From: Palsa-601 sp963801185
GTDB lineage: Bacteria; Actinomycetota; Acidimicrobiia; Acidimicrobiales; Bog-793
Assembly: GCA_963801185.1 (NCBI GenBank)
Contig: CAWDDW010000003.1
Coordinates: 1,116,001-1,180,000 of the forward strand
Length of the DNA: 64,000 bases
Direction: 5' to 3'
Position numbers and translations under genes: made by a program. Every line of letters starts with the position of its first letter. The stretch's first letter is position 1. Of the stretch, positions 45,866-53,175 are shown piece by piece. The notes under the pieces were generated by a model. That model saw nothing but the letters and a program-made list of their open reading frames with translations. It was not told the origin of the DNA and did not search any database.

Positions 45866-45938
45866 GGCCCCATCGTCTAGAGGCCAAGGACATCACCCTC
45901 TCAAGGTGGAGACACGGGTTCGAATCCCGTTGGGGCTG
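45866..45938 (+). tRNA. tRNA-Glu (anticodon CTC), integration target
   Basis: Acceptor GGCCCCA pairs with TGGGGCT (one G-T), discriminator G. The D-arm contains GTCTAGAGGCC. The anticodon loop CTCTCAA gives CTC. The T-arm is ACGGG-TTCGAAT-CCCGT. CCA is not encoded. The gene from the anticodon loop to the end is duplicated at 52870-52911, marking it as the attachment site of the element that follows. The restored tRNA is complete and should be functional. Confidence 0.96.
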
Positions 45939-45939
45939 C
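45898..45939 (+). repeat. attL core repeat (42 bp)
   Basis: Begins CTCTCAAGGTGGAGACACGG within the anticodon loop of tRNA-Glu and ends TTGGGGCTGC one base past the discriminator. It is identical over 42 bp to attR. The base before it differs (C here, T at attR), which defines the edge. Confidence 0.93.
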
Positions 45940-45988
45940 TAGAAAAGTCCAGGTCACAGAGTTGAGTGATGCGGACGAGGCTTTCAGT

Positions 45989-46040
45989 TGTCCATCCTTT
46001 GTCCATCCACTCTGGTACTGTCCATCCCACTGGATGGACA
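45989..46040 (+). promoter_or_regulatory. Integrase arm-type sites next to attL
   Basis: TGTCCATCC occurs at 45989-45997, 46000-46008 and 46019-46027, and inverted as GGATGGACA at 46032-46040, just before the integrase gene. The same motif set recurs beside attR at 52747-52784. Position and duplication fit arm-type binding sites of the recombinase. Overlap with the int promoter would allow autoregulation. Function is inferred. Confidence 0.65.
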
Positions 46041-46062
46041 GCTTGGACAGGAGGTGCCGGCG

Positions 46063-47233
46063 GTGGCGGGATCGCTCAGGCAGCGAGGCGAGGGCTCGTG
46101 GCAGTTGCGCGTGCACGTCGGTCGCGACCCCGAGACGGGGCGCAAGCGCTACGCCGAGCGAACGTTCCATGGGACCAAGCGCCAAGCCGAGCGGGCGCTA
46201 GCCGCGCTGGTCGCCGAGTCGGAGTCGATGTCGCCGGCGATCGGGAGCAGTCACACCGTCGAGCGCCTATTGACGGAGTGGCTGGATCTCGCAGGACCAA
46301 GCCTGTCTCCTAGGACGGTTGTAGTGACGAAGGGATACATCGACAAGGCGATCGTGCCGGCGATCGGTTCGATTCCGGTGTCGAGGCTCACGACGGTAGA
46401 GATCGACCGCTTCTACCGCCAGCTGGCGATCGTTGGTGGGCCCCGCCGGAAGTACTCGCCCGCGACGATCCGCCGCGTGCACGGCATCTTGCGTCGAGCT
46501 CTGTCTCAGGGCGTCCGATGGGGCTGGATCCGCCAGAACCCGGCGGTCGAGGCTTCGCCTCCTCGCGTGCCGCTGCGCGAGCTGAAGCCGCCGACTCCGG
46601 GCGAGGTCGCCAAGCTGTTCCGCATTGCGCAAGAGTCCGATCCGACATTGGCCATGTTCGTGGTGTTGGCTGCCTCGACCGGGGCTCGGCGTGGCGAGGT
46701 GCTCGCGCTCCGGTGGAGTGACGTCGAGGCTCGAGAAGTCCTCAGTGTCCATCGAGCGAGGCCTCGTCCTTGCCGGCGACCAGCTCATCGAGCAAGGCAC
46801 GAAGACTCACCAGAGTCGCCGGGTTGCACTCGACGGGTCGACGATGGCTTTGCTCAGGGCCCACCGCGGCCGGATGGAGGAGCTGGCGCCACTCTGCGAC
46901 GGCAACCTTGCTGCGGACGCCTTTGTCCTGAGCGCCTCGCCGAATGGTTCGGTGCCGCTCCGACCAGATTCGACGACGAGAGCGTTCCGAGCCCTTTGCG
47001 AGAAGGCCAGCGTCAAGGGCGTCCGCTTGCATGATCTGCGCCACTACGTCGCAACGCGCCTACTCGGTGCCGGCGTCGACGTCCGGACCGTCGCGGGTCG
47101 CCTCGGCCACCGCAACCCAAGCACGACGCTCAACGTCTATGCCCATTTCCTCCCGGAGGCGGATCGACAGGCGGCCGAGGCGTTGGGTCAGCTCTTCGAC
47201 GCCGCACTGGGGGAGACTTCATCGCGCACGTAG
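46063..47233 (+). CDS. int: Tyrosine site-specific integrase (frameshifted near 46740)
   Basis: The start is the GTG at 46063 with AGGAGG at 46049-46054. The N-terminal arm-binding domain (SLRQRGEGSWQLRVHVGRD) and core-binding SAM-like domain (TVERLLTEWLDLAGPSLSPR) are followed by the catalytic domain: first Arg in STGARRGEVLALRW, then in the next frame HDLRHYVATRLLGAG (HxxR), LGHRNPSTTLNVYAHFL (H, and nucleophile Tyr). The frames join near 46725-46755 if one base is removed, giving about 389 residues, a normal length for phage-type integrases of actinobacteria. It should recombine the tRNA-Glu core. If the frameshift is real the element is stranded. Confidence 0.92.
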
Positions 47234-47517
47234 TCCTTCCCGGACTTGTCCCTGCCATCACGTGTGGCTGCTCGAGGTTCTGGGTCGCTTCGGATCTGAA
47301 GAAGAGAACTGGGTCCGCGGCTTGAGGAGCTCGCGCTGCCAGTGTGAAGACTTTCCAAATTCCGGACCGAGAGTCGGATCCGTCCGACCGAATCCGGTCC
47401 TGTGGGGGTCAGATTGGCACTTCGGATCTCAATCTTTCCGTAGCGCTGGGAGCGTCAGCCGCGTGTAGATAAGAGTGATCGCGATGTGCCCGCTCGTCGC
47501 GGAAAGCTTGAGGCTGG

Positions 47518-48024
47518 ATGGACGACTTCGACGTGTTCTTCGGCGAGAAGCACAGATCTCTGCTTGGTCAAGCGTTTCTGCTGACCGGAGACCTCGAAGA
47601 GTCGCGTGACCTCGTTCAAGAGGTATTCCTTCGAGCGTGGCAGAAGTGGCCACGCGTGTCGACCATGGACAACCCGCCAGCCTGGGCCCGGCTTGTGCTT
47701 CGCAACCTCGCGATCGGAAGGTGGCGCCGCCGAGCCAGCCGGTTGTCGAACGTTCCCCTCACCGAGGGAAGCTCCGTGACTCTGCCTCCGAACGCTGAGC
47801 ATCTCGACCTTGTTCGCGCGCTGTATCACCTGCCCGAACAGCAGCGCACCGTGCTCATACTTCACGACGTCGTAGGGCTCAGCGTGGCTGAGACCGCAAC
47901 GGAGATTGGAGCGCCAGAAGGCTCGGTGAGGGGTTGGCTCTCGAAGGGCCGTCGCTCACTTGGGACAGCACTAGGGCTGGAGAAGACAGGCAAGAAGGAC
48001 GGCGATGAGATGGGTGCGCGATGA
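47518..48024 (+). CDS. ECF-type sigma factor (SigE-like) on the mobile element
   Basis: A 168-residue protein with region 2 (FLLTGDLEESRDLVQEVFLRAWQKW) and region 4 (LPEQQRTVLILHDVVGLSVAETATEIGAPEGSVRGWL). It resembles the actinobacterial SigE-family ECF factors. The ATG at 47518 has GAGG upstream. Its stop overlaps the following gene by ATGA. A 284-bp gap after the integrase has no other gene. A sigma factor carried as cargo on a small element is unusual and may control element or host surface genes (inference). Confidence 0.88.
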   Translation: MDDFDVFFGEKHRSLLGQAFLLTGDLEESRDLVQEVFLRAWQKWPRVSTMDNPPAWARLVLRNLAIGRWRRRASRLSNVPLTEGSSVTLPPNAEHLDLVRALYHLPEQQRTVLILHDVVGLSVAETATEIGAPEGSVRGWLSKGRRSLGTALGLEKTGKKDGDEMGAR

Positions 48025-49751
48025 ACGATGAGTTCGACGACAACCTCGAGTCCGAGGTAGTGGCTCTGTTGCGGCGCACCGCCGCGGTGGCCGAGGACGC
48101 GCCTTGGGACGTGCACGCCGAGGACTTCAAGCACCGGAGGTCGGGAATCCGGCACTCGACGAGAAACGCAAGACGGCTGGCAGTTCTTCTCACAATCGCT
48201 GCTGTGACGATCGCTGCAGTAGTCGTCCCACTGTCGCTGAAGAACAGCAACGTGAAGAGCTCGCGCCCGACTTCAAGCACCGCCGTCTCCGGCAGAACGC
48301 CTCGTCCGGGAGTCGTCGACACGGCTGCGACCCCGAAAGGTTGGTCGCCCGTCGACTTCCAGGACGTTCAAATCTCGGTCCCGAATTCGTGGTCCGTGGA
48401 GAACTCCGGCACTGTCTGTGCCGGGGATGGGGTCAAGGGCACGGTCTTCCTAGGAGAGCCGATCAGCATATCGAGCGGGGTGAGCTGCAAACTCGTGCCC
48501 AATGCGATCTCGATGGAGCCGCTCGAAAGCGCGATAGGGACGTACCGAACTGCGATCGTGAACGGCATCTCGGTAGACGTCGAGCAGGCGGCCGGAGTGT
48601 TTCGCCAGCCCTACGCGGAGTGGGTACTGGGTGTCGAGCTGACGGCTCGAGGACCAATGGCGAAGGCGGTGTTGCAGACGCTCACCATCTCGCCCTACTT
48701 GGTGGTGATGCGGTCAAGAGACGTGCGAGCTCCAAAGAGCTGGCGTGAGATTACGTTCGGAGGAATCCAGTTCGCGGCGCCGAGAAGTTGGCGGGAGCGG
48801 TCGGATGACGTCTGGGGAGGCTGCGGTTACGGCATTTCGCCGGACACGGTCACTCTCGATACCGCCACTCAATCCGGGGCTAACGAGGTTTGCCCGGGAG
48901 TGCCCGCGATGGCTCGGGTCGAGGCCGCCCACGCCGGTGTCGTCATCGGATCGGGACGTTACGCGGTTCTCGGATCAACGAGGCATTGGACGTGCATGTT
49001 TCCGAAAGACTTCTCCTACTGCATCGACCCGAGCAGCGACTCCGGGGGTCTCTTGACGCTCGCCGTCGAACTTCCTACGGTGCGCCGTCCCGTCGTCGCC
49101 GAGATTGGTCTTGCAGGCTCTGGTGACATCGCTGCGGCCATCCTCGACTCGATTCGAGTAGTGCCCACCCGCTCCTATCCCTGGACGGCGGTCAACTGCG
49201 GTCGGGCGTTCTTCTCGGCAGCCGACCTGGCGGCGCTGAAGACGCAATTCGGACGGTGGTCTTGCCAAGGGTTCAAGTCGATCTCCGAGCTCGTCTGGGT
49301 GGTCATCGGCAGCGGTGGCTTTGCGATGTACGAAGATGGGGCCGAACATGTCACCTCTTACCCTGGCGGATCGATGGCGGCGGTGCTGACTTGTCCTTTG
49401 ACGGACGCTGCCTGCGTCGCTCCCGATGAGGATCATGCGTTCGCCGACTTCTCCGTATATCCGTCGCCCGACAGCACGACCTTCGTGGAAGAAAGCACGC
49501 CGGGAATGGGCGCCCCGCTTCTCGCGCTCCAGAACGGATCGTGCTCGCAGGACGTCTTCGACCCGGTAAGCCGGGCGTGGTACTCGTCGAGGGGAATGGC
49601 CCTTCTTACCAATCCGTACAGCCCTGGTGGGACGCTTCTGCCCTCCCCTCCTGAGGAGTCGGGAGCGATCGCCCTCACGTCGCCTGCGCCCACCCCGACC
49701 GACACGAGCTGTTACGTGGCCACCACGGCGTCGACCTCGACGGTTCCGTAG
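48021..49751 (+). CDS. Single-pass membrane protein, probable regulator of the adjacent sigma factor
   Basis: A 576-residue protein: an acidic cytoplasmic N-terminus of about 50 residues (NDEFDDNLESEVVALLRRTA), one membrane segment (LAVLLTIAAVTIAAVVVPLSL, about 51-72), and a long extracytoplasmic region with several cysteines and two related segments beginning FQDVQISVPNSW and FGGIQFAAPRSW. This is the topology of membrane anti-sigma factors with sensory outer domains, and ATGA coupling to the sigma gene supports that. I do not see the classical zinc-finger motif, so the anti-sigma role is inferred. Confidence 0.72.
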   Translation: MNDEFDDNLESEVVALLRRTAAVAEDAPWDVHAEDFKHRRSGIRHSTRNARRLAVLLTIAAVTIAAVVVPLSLKNSNVKSSRPTSSTAVSGRTPRPGVVDTAATPKGWSPVDFQDVQISVPNSWSVENSGTVCAGDGVKGTVFLGEPISISSGVSCKLVPNAISMEPLESAIGTYRTAIVNGISVDVEQAAGVFRQPYAEWVLGVELTARGPMAKAVLQTLTISPYLVVMRSRDVRAPKSWREITFGGIQFAAPRSWRERSDDVWGGCGYGISPDTVTLDTATQSGANEVCPGVPAMARVEAAHAGVVIGSGRYAVLGSTRHWTCMFPKDFSYCIDPSSDSGGLLTLAVELPTVRRPVVAEIGLAGSGDIAAAILDSIRVVPTRSYPWTAVNCGRAFFSAADLAALKTQFGRWSCQGFKSISELVWVVIGSGGFAMYEDGAEHVTSYPGGSMAAVLTCPLTDAACVAPDEDHAFADFSVYPSPDSTTFVEESTPGMGAPLLALQNGSCSQDVFDPVSRAWYSSRGMALLTNPYSPGGTLLPSPPEESGAIALTSPAPTPTDTSCYVATTASTSTVP

Positions 49752-50219
49752 GCCCCGCGGCCGCCCTCGTTCCTCCCCGCGCTCGCCGAGAATCGGTCGG
49801 CGAGAAATCCAGCCGGGCGCTGCGGTCCCACAGTCCCCCAGTATGCAGTGGCGCAATCCCGCACAGATCGACGCACCGAACGCCGTCGTCGTCGGAGAAC
49901 GCGGACGCGCCGGACGACTCGCGCTGTGCGAGGGACCGGATACCGATCGCCCGGCGTTGTTCAGAAGGGTTGGCGGCGTCTGGAGACCTGGCGTGCTGGG
50001 CGCTTCAGGCTACATACATACGAACGCGTGGGCGCCTTGATCTCGTGGGACACCGCGGTGAGTTCGCGGTGGCGGCTCGCGGAGATCTCCGACGATGCGA
50101 GTCGGTGCAACGCGAGCATGGCTGGAGGGCACACACCTGCATCCGCCTTTCGGCGGGATGCCAGCGCCTATCGGCGGTGCGATGCCGATCGTCATCGCGT
50201 GGCTAGGAAGCAGCTCTCA

Positions 50220-50242
50220 GGTCAGCCGCCAAGCGGCTGACC
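50220..50242. terminator. Perfect 10-bp stem, 3-nt loop hairpin
   Basis: GGTCAGCCGC at 50220-50229 and GCGGCTGACC at 50233-50242 with loop CAA. There is no T-tract. It could terminate transcription coming from either side of the noncoding segment or be part of a structured locus with the repeats that follow. Confidence 0.55.
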
Positions 50243-50276
50243 TGCACGATTGTCCTCAGGTCTCCGTCTCCGGCTC

Positions 50277-50328
50277 GTCAAGCGCCGGCGGCCCACACGT
50301 GTGCCGCCTCGGCTCCGCCGCGCTTGAC
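50277..50328. repeat. Inverted repeat with nested inner dyad
   Basis: GTCAAGCGC (50277-50285) is complementary to GCGCTTGAC (50320-50328). Between them GGCGGC and GCCGCC flank CCACACGTGT. The arrangement could extrude a cruciform or form an RNA structure. It adjoins the iterons at 50356. Confidence 0.5.
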
Positions 50329-50355
50329 AAGCCTGGTCGCTTGGCGCTTAGCGGA

Positions 50356-50461
50356 ATGTCCCCATATATGTCCCCACGGACGATTTTTGGACCCTGACCT
50401 GCGGGTTCGATATGGACGAGAATCTTCGTGGGGACACTCGTGGGGACATATATGGGGACAT
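50356..50461. repeat. Inverted arrays of 12-bp iterons built on GTGGGGACAT
   Basis: A 22-bp segment at 50356-50377 (two units of ATGTCCCCAT/C type) is the exact reverse complement of 50440-50461. The right side has a third unit directly adjacent (GTGGGGACACTC at 50428-50439), so five 12-bp units are present, two in one orientation and three in the other. The 62-nt spacer between the 22-bp arms includes this third unit and an AT-richer stretch (CGATTTTTGG). The set lies 57 bp past the end of the nucleotidyltransferase gene. Iterons plus AT-rich spacer suggest a replication origin, transfer origin or operator. Function is unproven. Confidence 0.7.
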
Positions 50462-50517
50462 ACGAGACGCCGACCACTCACCCGTCGGAGCCAAGAGCTC
50501 CTACTCCGTATGAGTCT

Positions 50518-51315
50518 CTATTCGAGGCTTGCTCTTAGGTCTTCAACGAGACCGACCAATGACGCCGCGATAGTCGCGGCGTTCTCTCCGGTGCCGGCAG
50601 CGCGCACGGCCATCCGCACGGCCTCGCTGTCGGTCTCGGCGAACAGAAGCGGCAAGAGGGCTAACGCCTCTTCGGTGACCGGTCGAGAGAGCTCGTGATC
50701 GAGCAACGACCGAAGGCGGCCGGCGAGAATCTCCGTGTCGACGGCTCGGAGTAGACGGAGCACATCGAGGGCGTCCTTGTCCCGTACTCGGTCGCTCGCG
50801 GCCGTACGTTCAGCGATCTTGTGGATCTTGGCGACGAGGAGGGCACCAGGCCCGGCGACCCACATCGGCACCTGTCGGGAATCGACTGGGTCGAGTGCGC
50901 TGATCCTGTGCCTGCCGCGGTCGACGAGGGCGCCTTCCAGACCCTTGGCCCGGCGTGCCGCTCGCTTGCCGTGCGGCCCGAGTCGTGCGCCCCGAGACCC
51001 GGGGCCTGCGAGAGCTTCCGGAACCATGAGGTCGACGTAGATCCCCCCGGGGCTGAGCCAGCCTCCGGGGTGTTCACGCGCCGTGAAGCCTGCGTCGTAC
51101 AACAACTCGTACAGCAGCGGCGTATCGGCGAGCTCGCCGGGCGAGATGGCAAAATCGGCATCGGTTGTGTACTCGGCGACGGTGAGGTCAGCGTCGCCGG
51201 CATGCAGGTAGATGGCCTGAGCGCCGACAAGCACCACGGCATCGAGGTGTGCGCCGAGAGCTTGAGCCGCGTCGAGGAGGGCTGCCCTGGCACGGACGTA
51301 AAGCGGGTCAGGCAC
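50518..51315 (-). CDS. AbiEii-like nucleotidyltransferase (putative toxin)
   Basis: About 265 residues from the GTG at 51315, which overlaps the stop of the upstream regulator by 8 bp. It has the nucleotidyltransferase-fold core LVGAQAIYLHAG (about 29-40) and the paired acidic motif TTDADFAI (Asp52, Asp54), with a C-terminal helical region (VAKIHKIAERTAASDRVRDK, then DALDVLRLL) typical of the AbiEii/AbiGii group. AbiE toxins are GTP-binding or tRNA-modifying NTases that give phage abortive infection. The pairing with an upstream AbiEi-like regulator fits. Substrate and toxicity are not shown. Confidence 0.8.
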   Translation of the reverse strand: MPDPLYVRARAALLDAAQALGAHLDAVVLVGAQAIYLHAGDADLTVAEYTTDADFAISPGELADTPLLYELLYDAGFTAREHPGGWLSPGGIYVDLMVPEALAGPGSRGARLGPHGKRAARRAKGLEGALVDRGRHRISALDPVDSRQVPMWVAGPGALLVAKIHKIAERTAASDRVRDKDALDVLRLLRAVDTEILAGRLRSLLDHELSRPVTEEALALLPLLFAETDSEAVRMAVRAAGTGENAATIAASLVGLVEDLRASLE

Positions 51316-52366
51316 GCCAGGTATCCTCGTTGTCCCGCATCCACGACAGCAGCTCGTTTCCCTCAGATGGCTCACGCCCCGGACCGGTCAGGAGGTCGGC
51401 TGCCAACTGGGTGGCGGCGACCACTCGTAGCCCGTCACGGAGCGCGGATCGCTCGAACACAACTGGGTCGAACGGTTCAACGAGCACGACATTGGCGCCT
51501 GTCTCTGCCGCTCTGAGCTTCAGCTTCTCGGCTACGGCGGTGGGGTCTTGCACGTAGACGGACGCCTGGCGAGCAGGAGCGATCGGGCTGTACCGCTGTG
51601 CGGAGAACGCGCCCGTGGCCGCGTAGTCGACGCCGACGTCGGCGAGCTTCTCGGCAAATGCGTTCAGTCCTCGAGGCTCGAGGTAGTAACTGACCCGGTT
51701 GGAGCGGGCGAACTCATAATCCTCGGTCCAGCGTCGGATCGTCGCCTCCCAGTCCACCTGGGTAACCGCGCCGCGTTCGTCGCGAGTCACGAGTCCTTCC
51801 CGGTCGAGAAGATCAAGAGTGCGGGAGAGGGAACCGAGGGAGACAGACGCCCGTATCGCGAGGTCCCGCACGCCGAAAGGTGGACGAAAGTCGACCACCG
51901 CCCTGACCGCGCGGCCGGCCCCTCGGCCGCGTAACGATTGCAGTGACTCGTCCGAGGGCCATGGGTTCTTGGATGCGCCCGGTCGCTCGACGAACAGACC
52001 GGGCCGGTCCGACACGAGGCGGAGGTTGCCGGTCGTGTCGGCGAAACTGACGCCGCGATCGGCCAGGGATGCTCGCAGCGTCCCTCCCAGGTAAGGCGCC
52101 GCCACTAGCGGACGGCCCTCGCCAGCGGCGAGCTGAGCCAGCAGTTCGTCGAGCTGACGGCCGAGAAGTGACCGCTTGACCTCGACGACGAAGGTCGCCG
52201 TGGCGCCGTCTGGAGAGCAGATGGTCCATTCGGCGTCGATACGCCTTCGCGGGCCTCTCACCTCGCGCTTGGACCGGAGCGACCAGCCCGGCGGGAGGGC
52301 GTTGTTTGCAACGCGCTCGATCGTCCGTAATGTCTCTGTCTCGCTTGGGACTGGGCTGCGCGCCAC
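51308..52366 (-). CDS. Putative AbiEi-like antitoxin/regulator with N-terminal PD-(D/E)xK-like domain
   Basis: About 352 residues from the GTG at 52366 with AAGGAG upstream. Residues 30-125 look like a restriction-endonuclease fold: RRIDAEWTI with Asp44, then FVVEVKRSLLGRQ giving E62-x-K64, then GVSFADTTGNLRL. Residues 163-200 are a winged helix (FGVRDLAIRASVSLGSLSRT). The C-terminal part (FSAQRYSPIAPARQASVYV, RVVAATQLAADLLTGPGREP) resembles the AbiEi effector domain. It overlaps the downstream NTase gene by 8 bp. Its promoter carries a GTTCC dyad array. The nuclease-like domain may be a DNA-binding or sensing remnant rather than an active enzyme. Confidence 0.7.
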   Translation of the reverse strand: MARSPVPSETETLRTIERVANNALPPGWSLRSKREVRGPRRRIDAEWTICSPDGATATFVVEVKRSLLGRQLDELLAQLAAGEGRPLVAAPYLGGTLRASLADRGVSFADTTGNLRLVSDRPGLFVERPGASKNPWPSDESLQSLRGRGAGRAVRAVVDFRPPFGVRDLAIRASVSLGSLSRTLDLLDREGLVTRDERGAVTQVDWEATIRRWTEDYEFARSNRVSYYLEPRGLNAFAEKLADVGVDYAATGAFSAQRYSPIAPARQASVYVQDPTAVAEKLKLRAAETGANVVLVEPFDPVVFERSALRDGLRVVAATQLAADLLTGPGREPSEGNELLSWMRDNEDTWRA

Positions 52367-52383
52367 GGTGGCATCTCCTTTCC

Positions 52384-52456
52384 GTTCCGATAGCCAGCGT
52401 GCTGTTCCAGAAGTATAGCTGTTCCGACAATACCGGAACAATGTCTGTTCTGGAAC
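52384..52456. promoter_or_regulatory. GTTCC dyad array upstream of the AbiEi-like gene
   Basis: A perfect dyad TGTTCCG-N7-CGGAACA lies at 52420-52440. Another, GTTC-TG-GAAC, lies at 52447-52456, and half sites GTTCC occur at about 52384 and 52404. The cluster ends about 20 bp before the GTG start of the regulator. AbiEi proteins are known to autoregulate by binding inverted repeats in their promoter, so this is a plausible operator for the encoded winged helix. Confidence 0.6.
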
Positions 52457-52499
52457 GCTCTGCTGGGGGATCGAGTACGGCGGCGACCCGGATGCAGTC

Positions 52500-52709
52500 T
52501 CAGACCGCGAAGAGCTCGTCGTGGACGAACTGAAGTCTCACGACCTTTGGTCGATCGAGCTCATCGAAGTGACACGTCACGGCGTCACGAACCTGCGCCC
52601 GTAGTTCCTCAAGCGTGTCAGCCTCCGTGAAGATCGCCTCGCCAAGGGCGCGAGCGACAAAGCCGCCCTCCGGAGCCTCCTCCACGGTGAAGGCCAGTTC
52701 GGAACTCAT
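52500..52709 (-). CDS. HicB-like antitoxin domain protein (no HicA partner seen)
   Basis: A 69-residue protein (MSSELAFTVEEAPEGGFVAR, then ALGEAIFTEADTLEELRAQV, ending RLQFVHDELFAV) matching the partial RNase-H-like fold of small HicB-type antitoxins (UPF0150). It lacks a C-terminal DNA-binding helix. A hicA toxin usually follows directly, but the 60 bp after it enter the operator of the AbiEi-like gene, so the partner is absent or lost. The ATG at 52709 has a weak ribosome site. A longer frame starts at 52769 within the arm sites. Confidence 0.7.
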   Translation of the reverse strand: MSSELAFTVEEAPEGGFVARALGEAIFTEADTLEELRAQVRDAVTCHFDELDRPKVVRLQFVHDELFAV

Positions 52710-52746
52710 CGAATCGAGGCTACTGCCGCTCTCGCCCAGGGCGAGT

Positions 52747-52784
52747 TGTCCATCCTTTTGTCCATCCAATCGCCGGGATGGACA
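52747..52784 (+). promoter_or_regulatory. Integrase arm-type sites next to attR
   Basis: TGTCCATCC at 52747-52755 and 52759-52767 and the inverted GGATGGACA at 52776-52784. The left part matches the attL-side array closely (AGTTGTCCATCCTTT). The array is 86 bp from attR. Such motifs at both ends of one element are expected for arm-type integrase sites. Confidence 0.65.
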
Positions 52785-52869
52785 GATTCAGGCGTACTCC
52801 GCTGAAAAGCGCGACCTCCTGAGCTGGACAAACGTGCAGGAGATAACCCGCCGGACGGCCCTGCCCGGT

Positions 52870-52911
52870 CTCTCAAGGTGGAGACACGGGTTCGAATCCC
52901 GTTGGGGCTGC
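52870..52911 (+). repeat. attR core repeat (42 bp)
   Basis: A perfect copy of 45898-45939. It is a 3' fragment of tRNA-Glu without the 5' half, so not a tRNA gene. A further 13-bp echo of its end (CCGTTGGGGCTGC) follows at 52913-52925, outside the element. Confidence 0.93.
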
Positions 52912-53175
52912 ACCGTTGGGGCTGCTCCGTGCGGTTGACCCCATTGGGTGGACCGCGGTGTGACACGCGGCCTTCGACGATACCTTTCCCCTGGTCACAA
53001 GGGGGTTGCAGCGGCATTCCGTATGGACCCCCAAGACTCTTGTTTCAAACTGTGTTCGTGGTGTGAACCGGTGACGGGACGTCAGGCCGAGCCCGGTTCG
53101 CGTTGGGGCCAGGGATCCCTGCGGATTCAACACGAATGCGCATGTACTCAGTGATTCCCCTGAAGGCTCCACCCC
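52912..53175. other. Intergenic region right of attR
   Basis: About 260 bp of former tRNA-Glu downstream DNA. Apart from the short repeat of the attR end, no gene or strong structure is visible. The open frame on the minus strand ending in PTGFEPVSPP is the usual antisense reading of a tRNA 3' end. Confidence 0.6.

Larger units (their letters stand above)
49752..50517. other. Noncoding stretch inside the element
   Basis: No convincing gene on either strand. Open frames here are short, Arg/Ser/Pro-rich and lack ribosome sites. The left 450 bp show nothing further. The right 240 bp contain a perfect hairpin, a larger inverted repeat and inverted 12-bp repeats, listed separately. Confidence 0.6.
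45898..52911. mobile_element. 7.0-kb integrative element inserted in tRNA-Glu
   Basis: The segment between perfect 42-bp direct repeats starts with a tyrosine integrase next to the tRNA. It carries a sigma/anti-sigma-like pair, a noncoding structured segment, an AbiE-like two-gene module and a HicB-like gene. Repeat copies are exactly 6972 bp apart. No relaxase, replication initiator, capsid or terminase gene is visible, so it is not a self-transmissible ICE or a complete prophage. It is best described as a small integrative, possibly satellite or genomic-island, element that may be mobilised by a helper. Confidence 0.88.

Noticed and set aside
45901..46185. Minus-strand frame ending PTGFEPVSPP at the tRNA-Glu 3' end (also at 52873-53172)
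   Set aside because: This ending is the well-known antisense reading of a tRNA T-arm and 3' end. Both copies coincide with attL and attR, so they are artefacts of the repeat.
49848..50240. 130-residue Arg-rich plus-strand frame in the element
   Set aside because: Extremely Arg-rich composition typical of frame shadows in GC-rich DNA, no start signal, no domain.
50277..50461. Structured segment considered as an attC/integron or retron ncRNA
   Set aside because: No integron integrase and no reverse transcriptase in the window. The dyads do not match attC R'/L' boxes.
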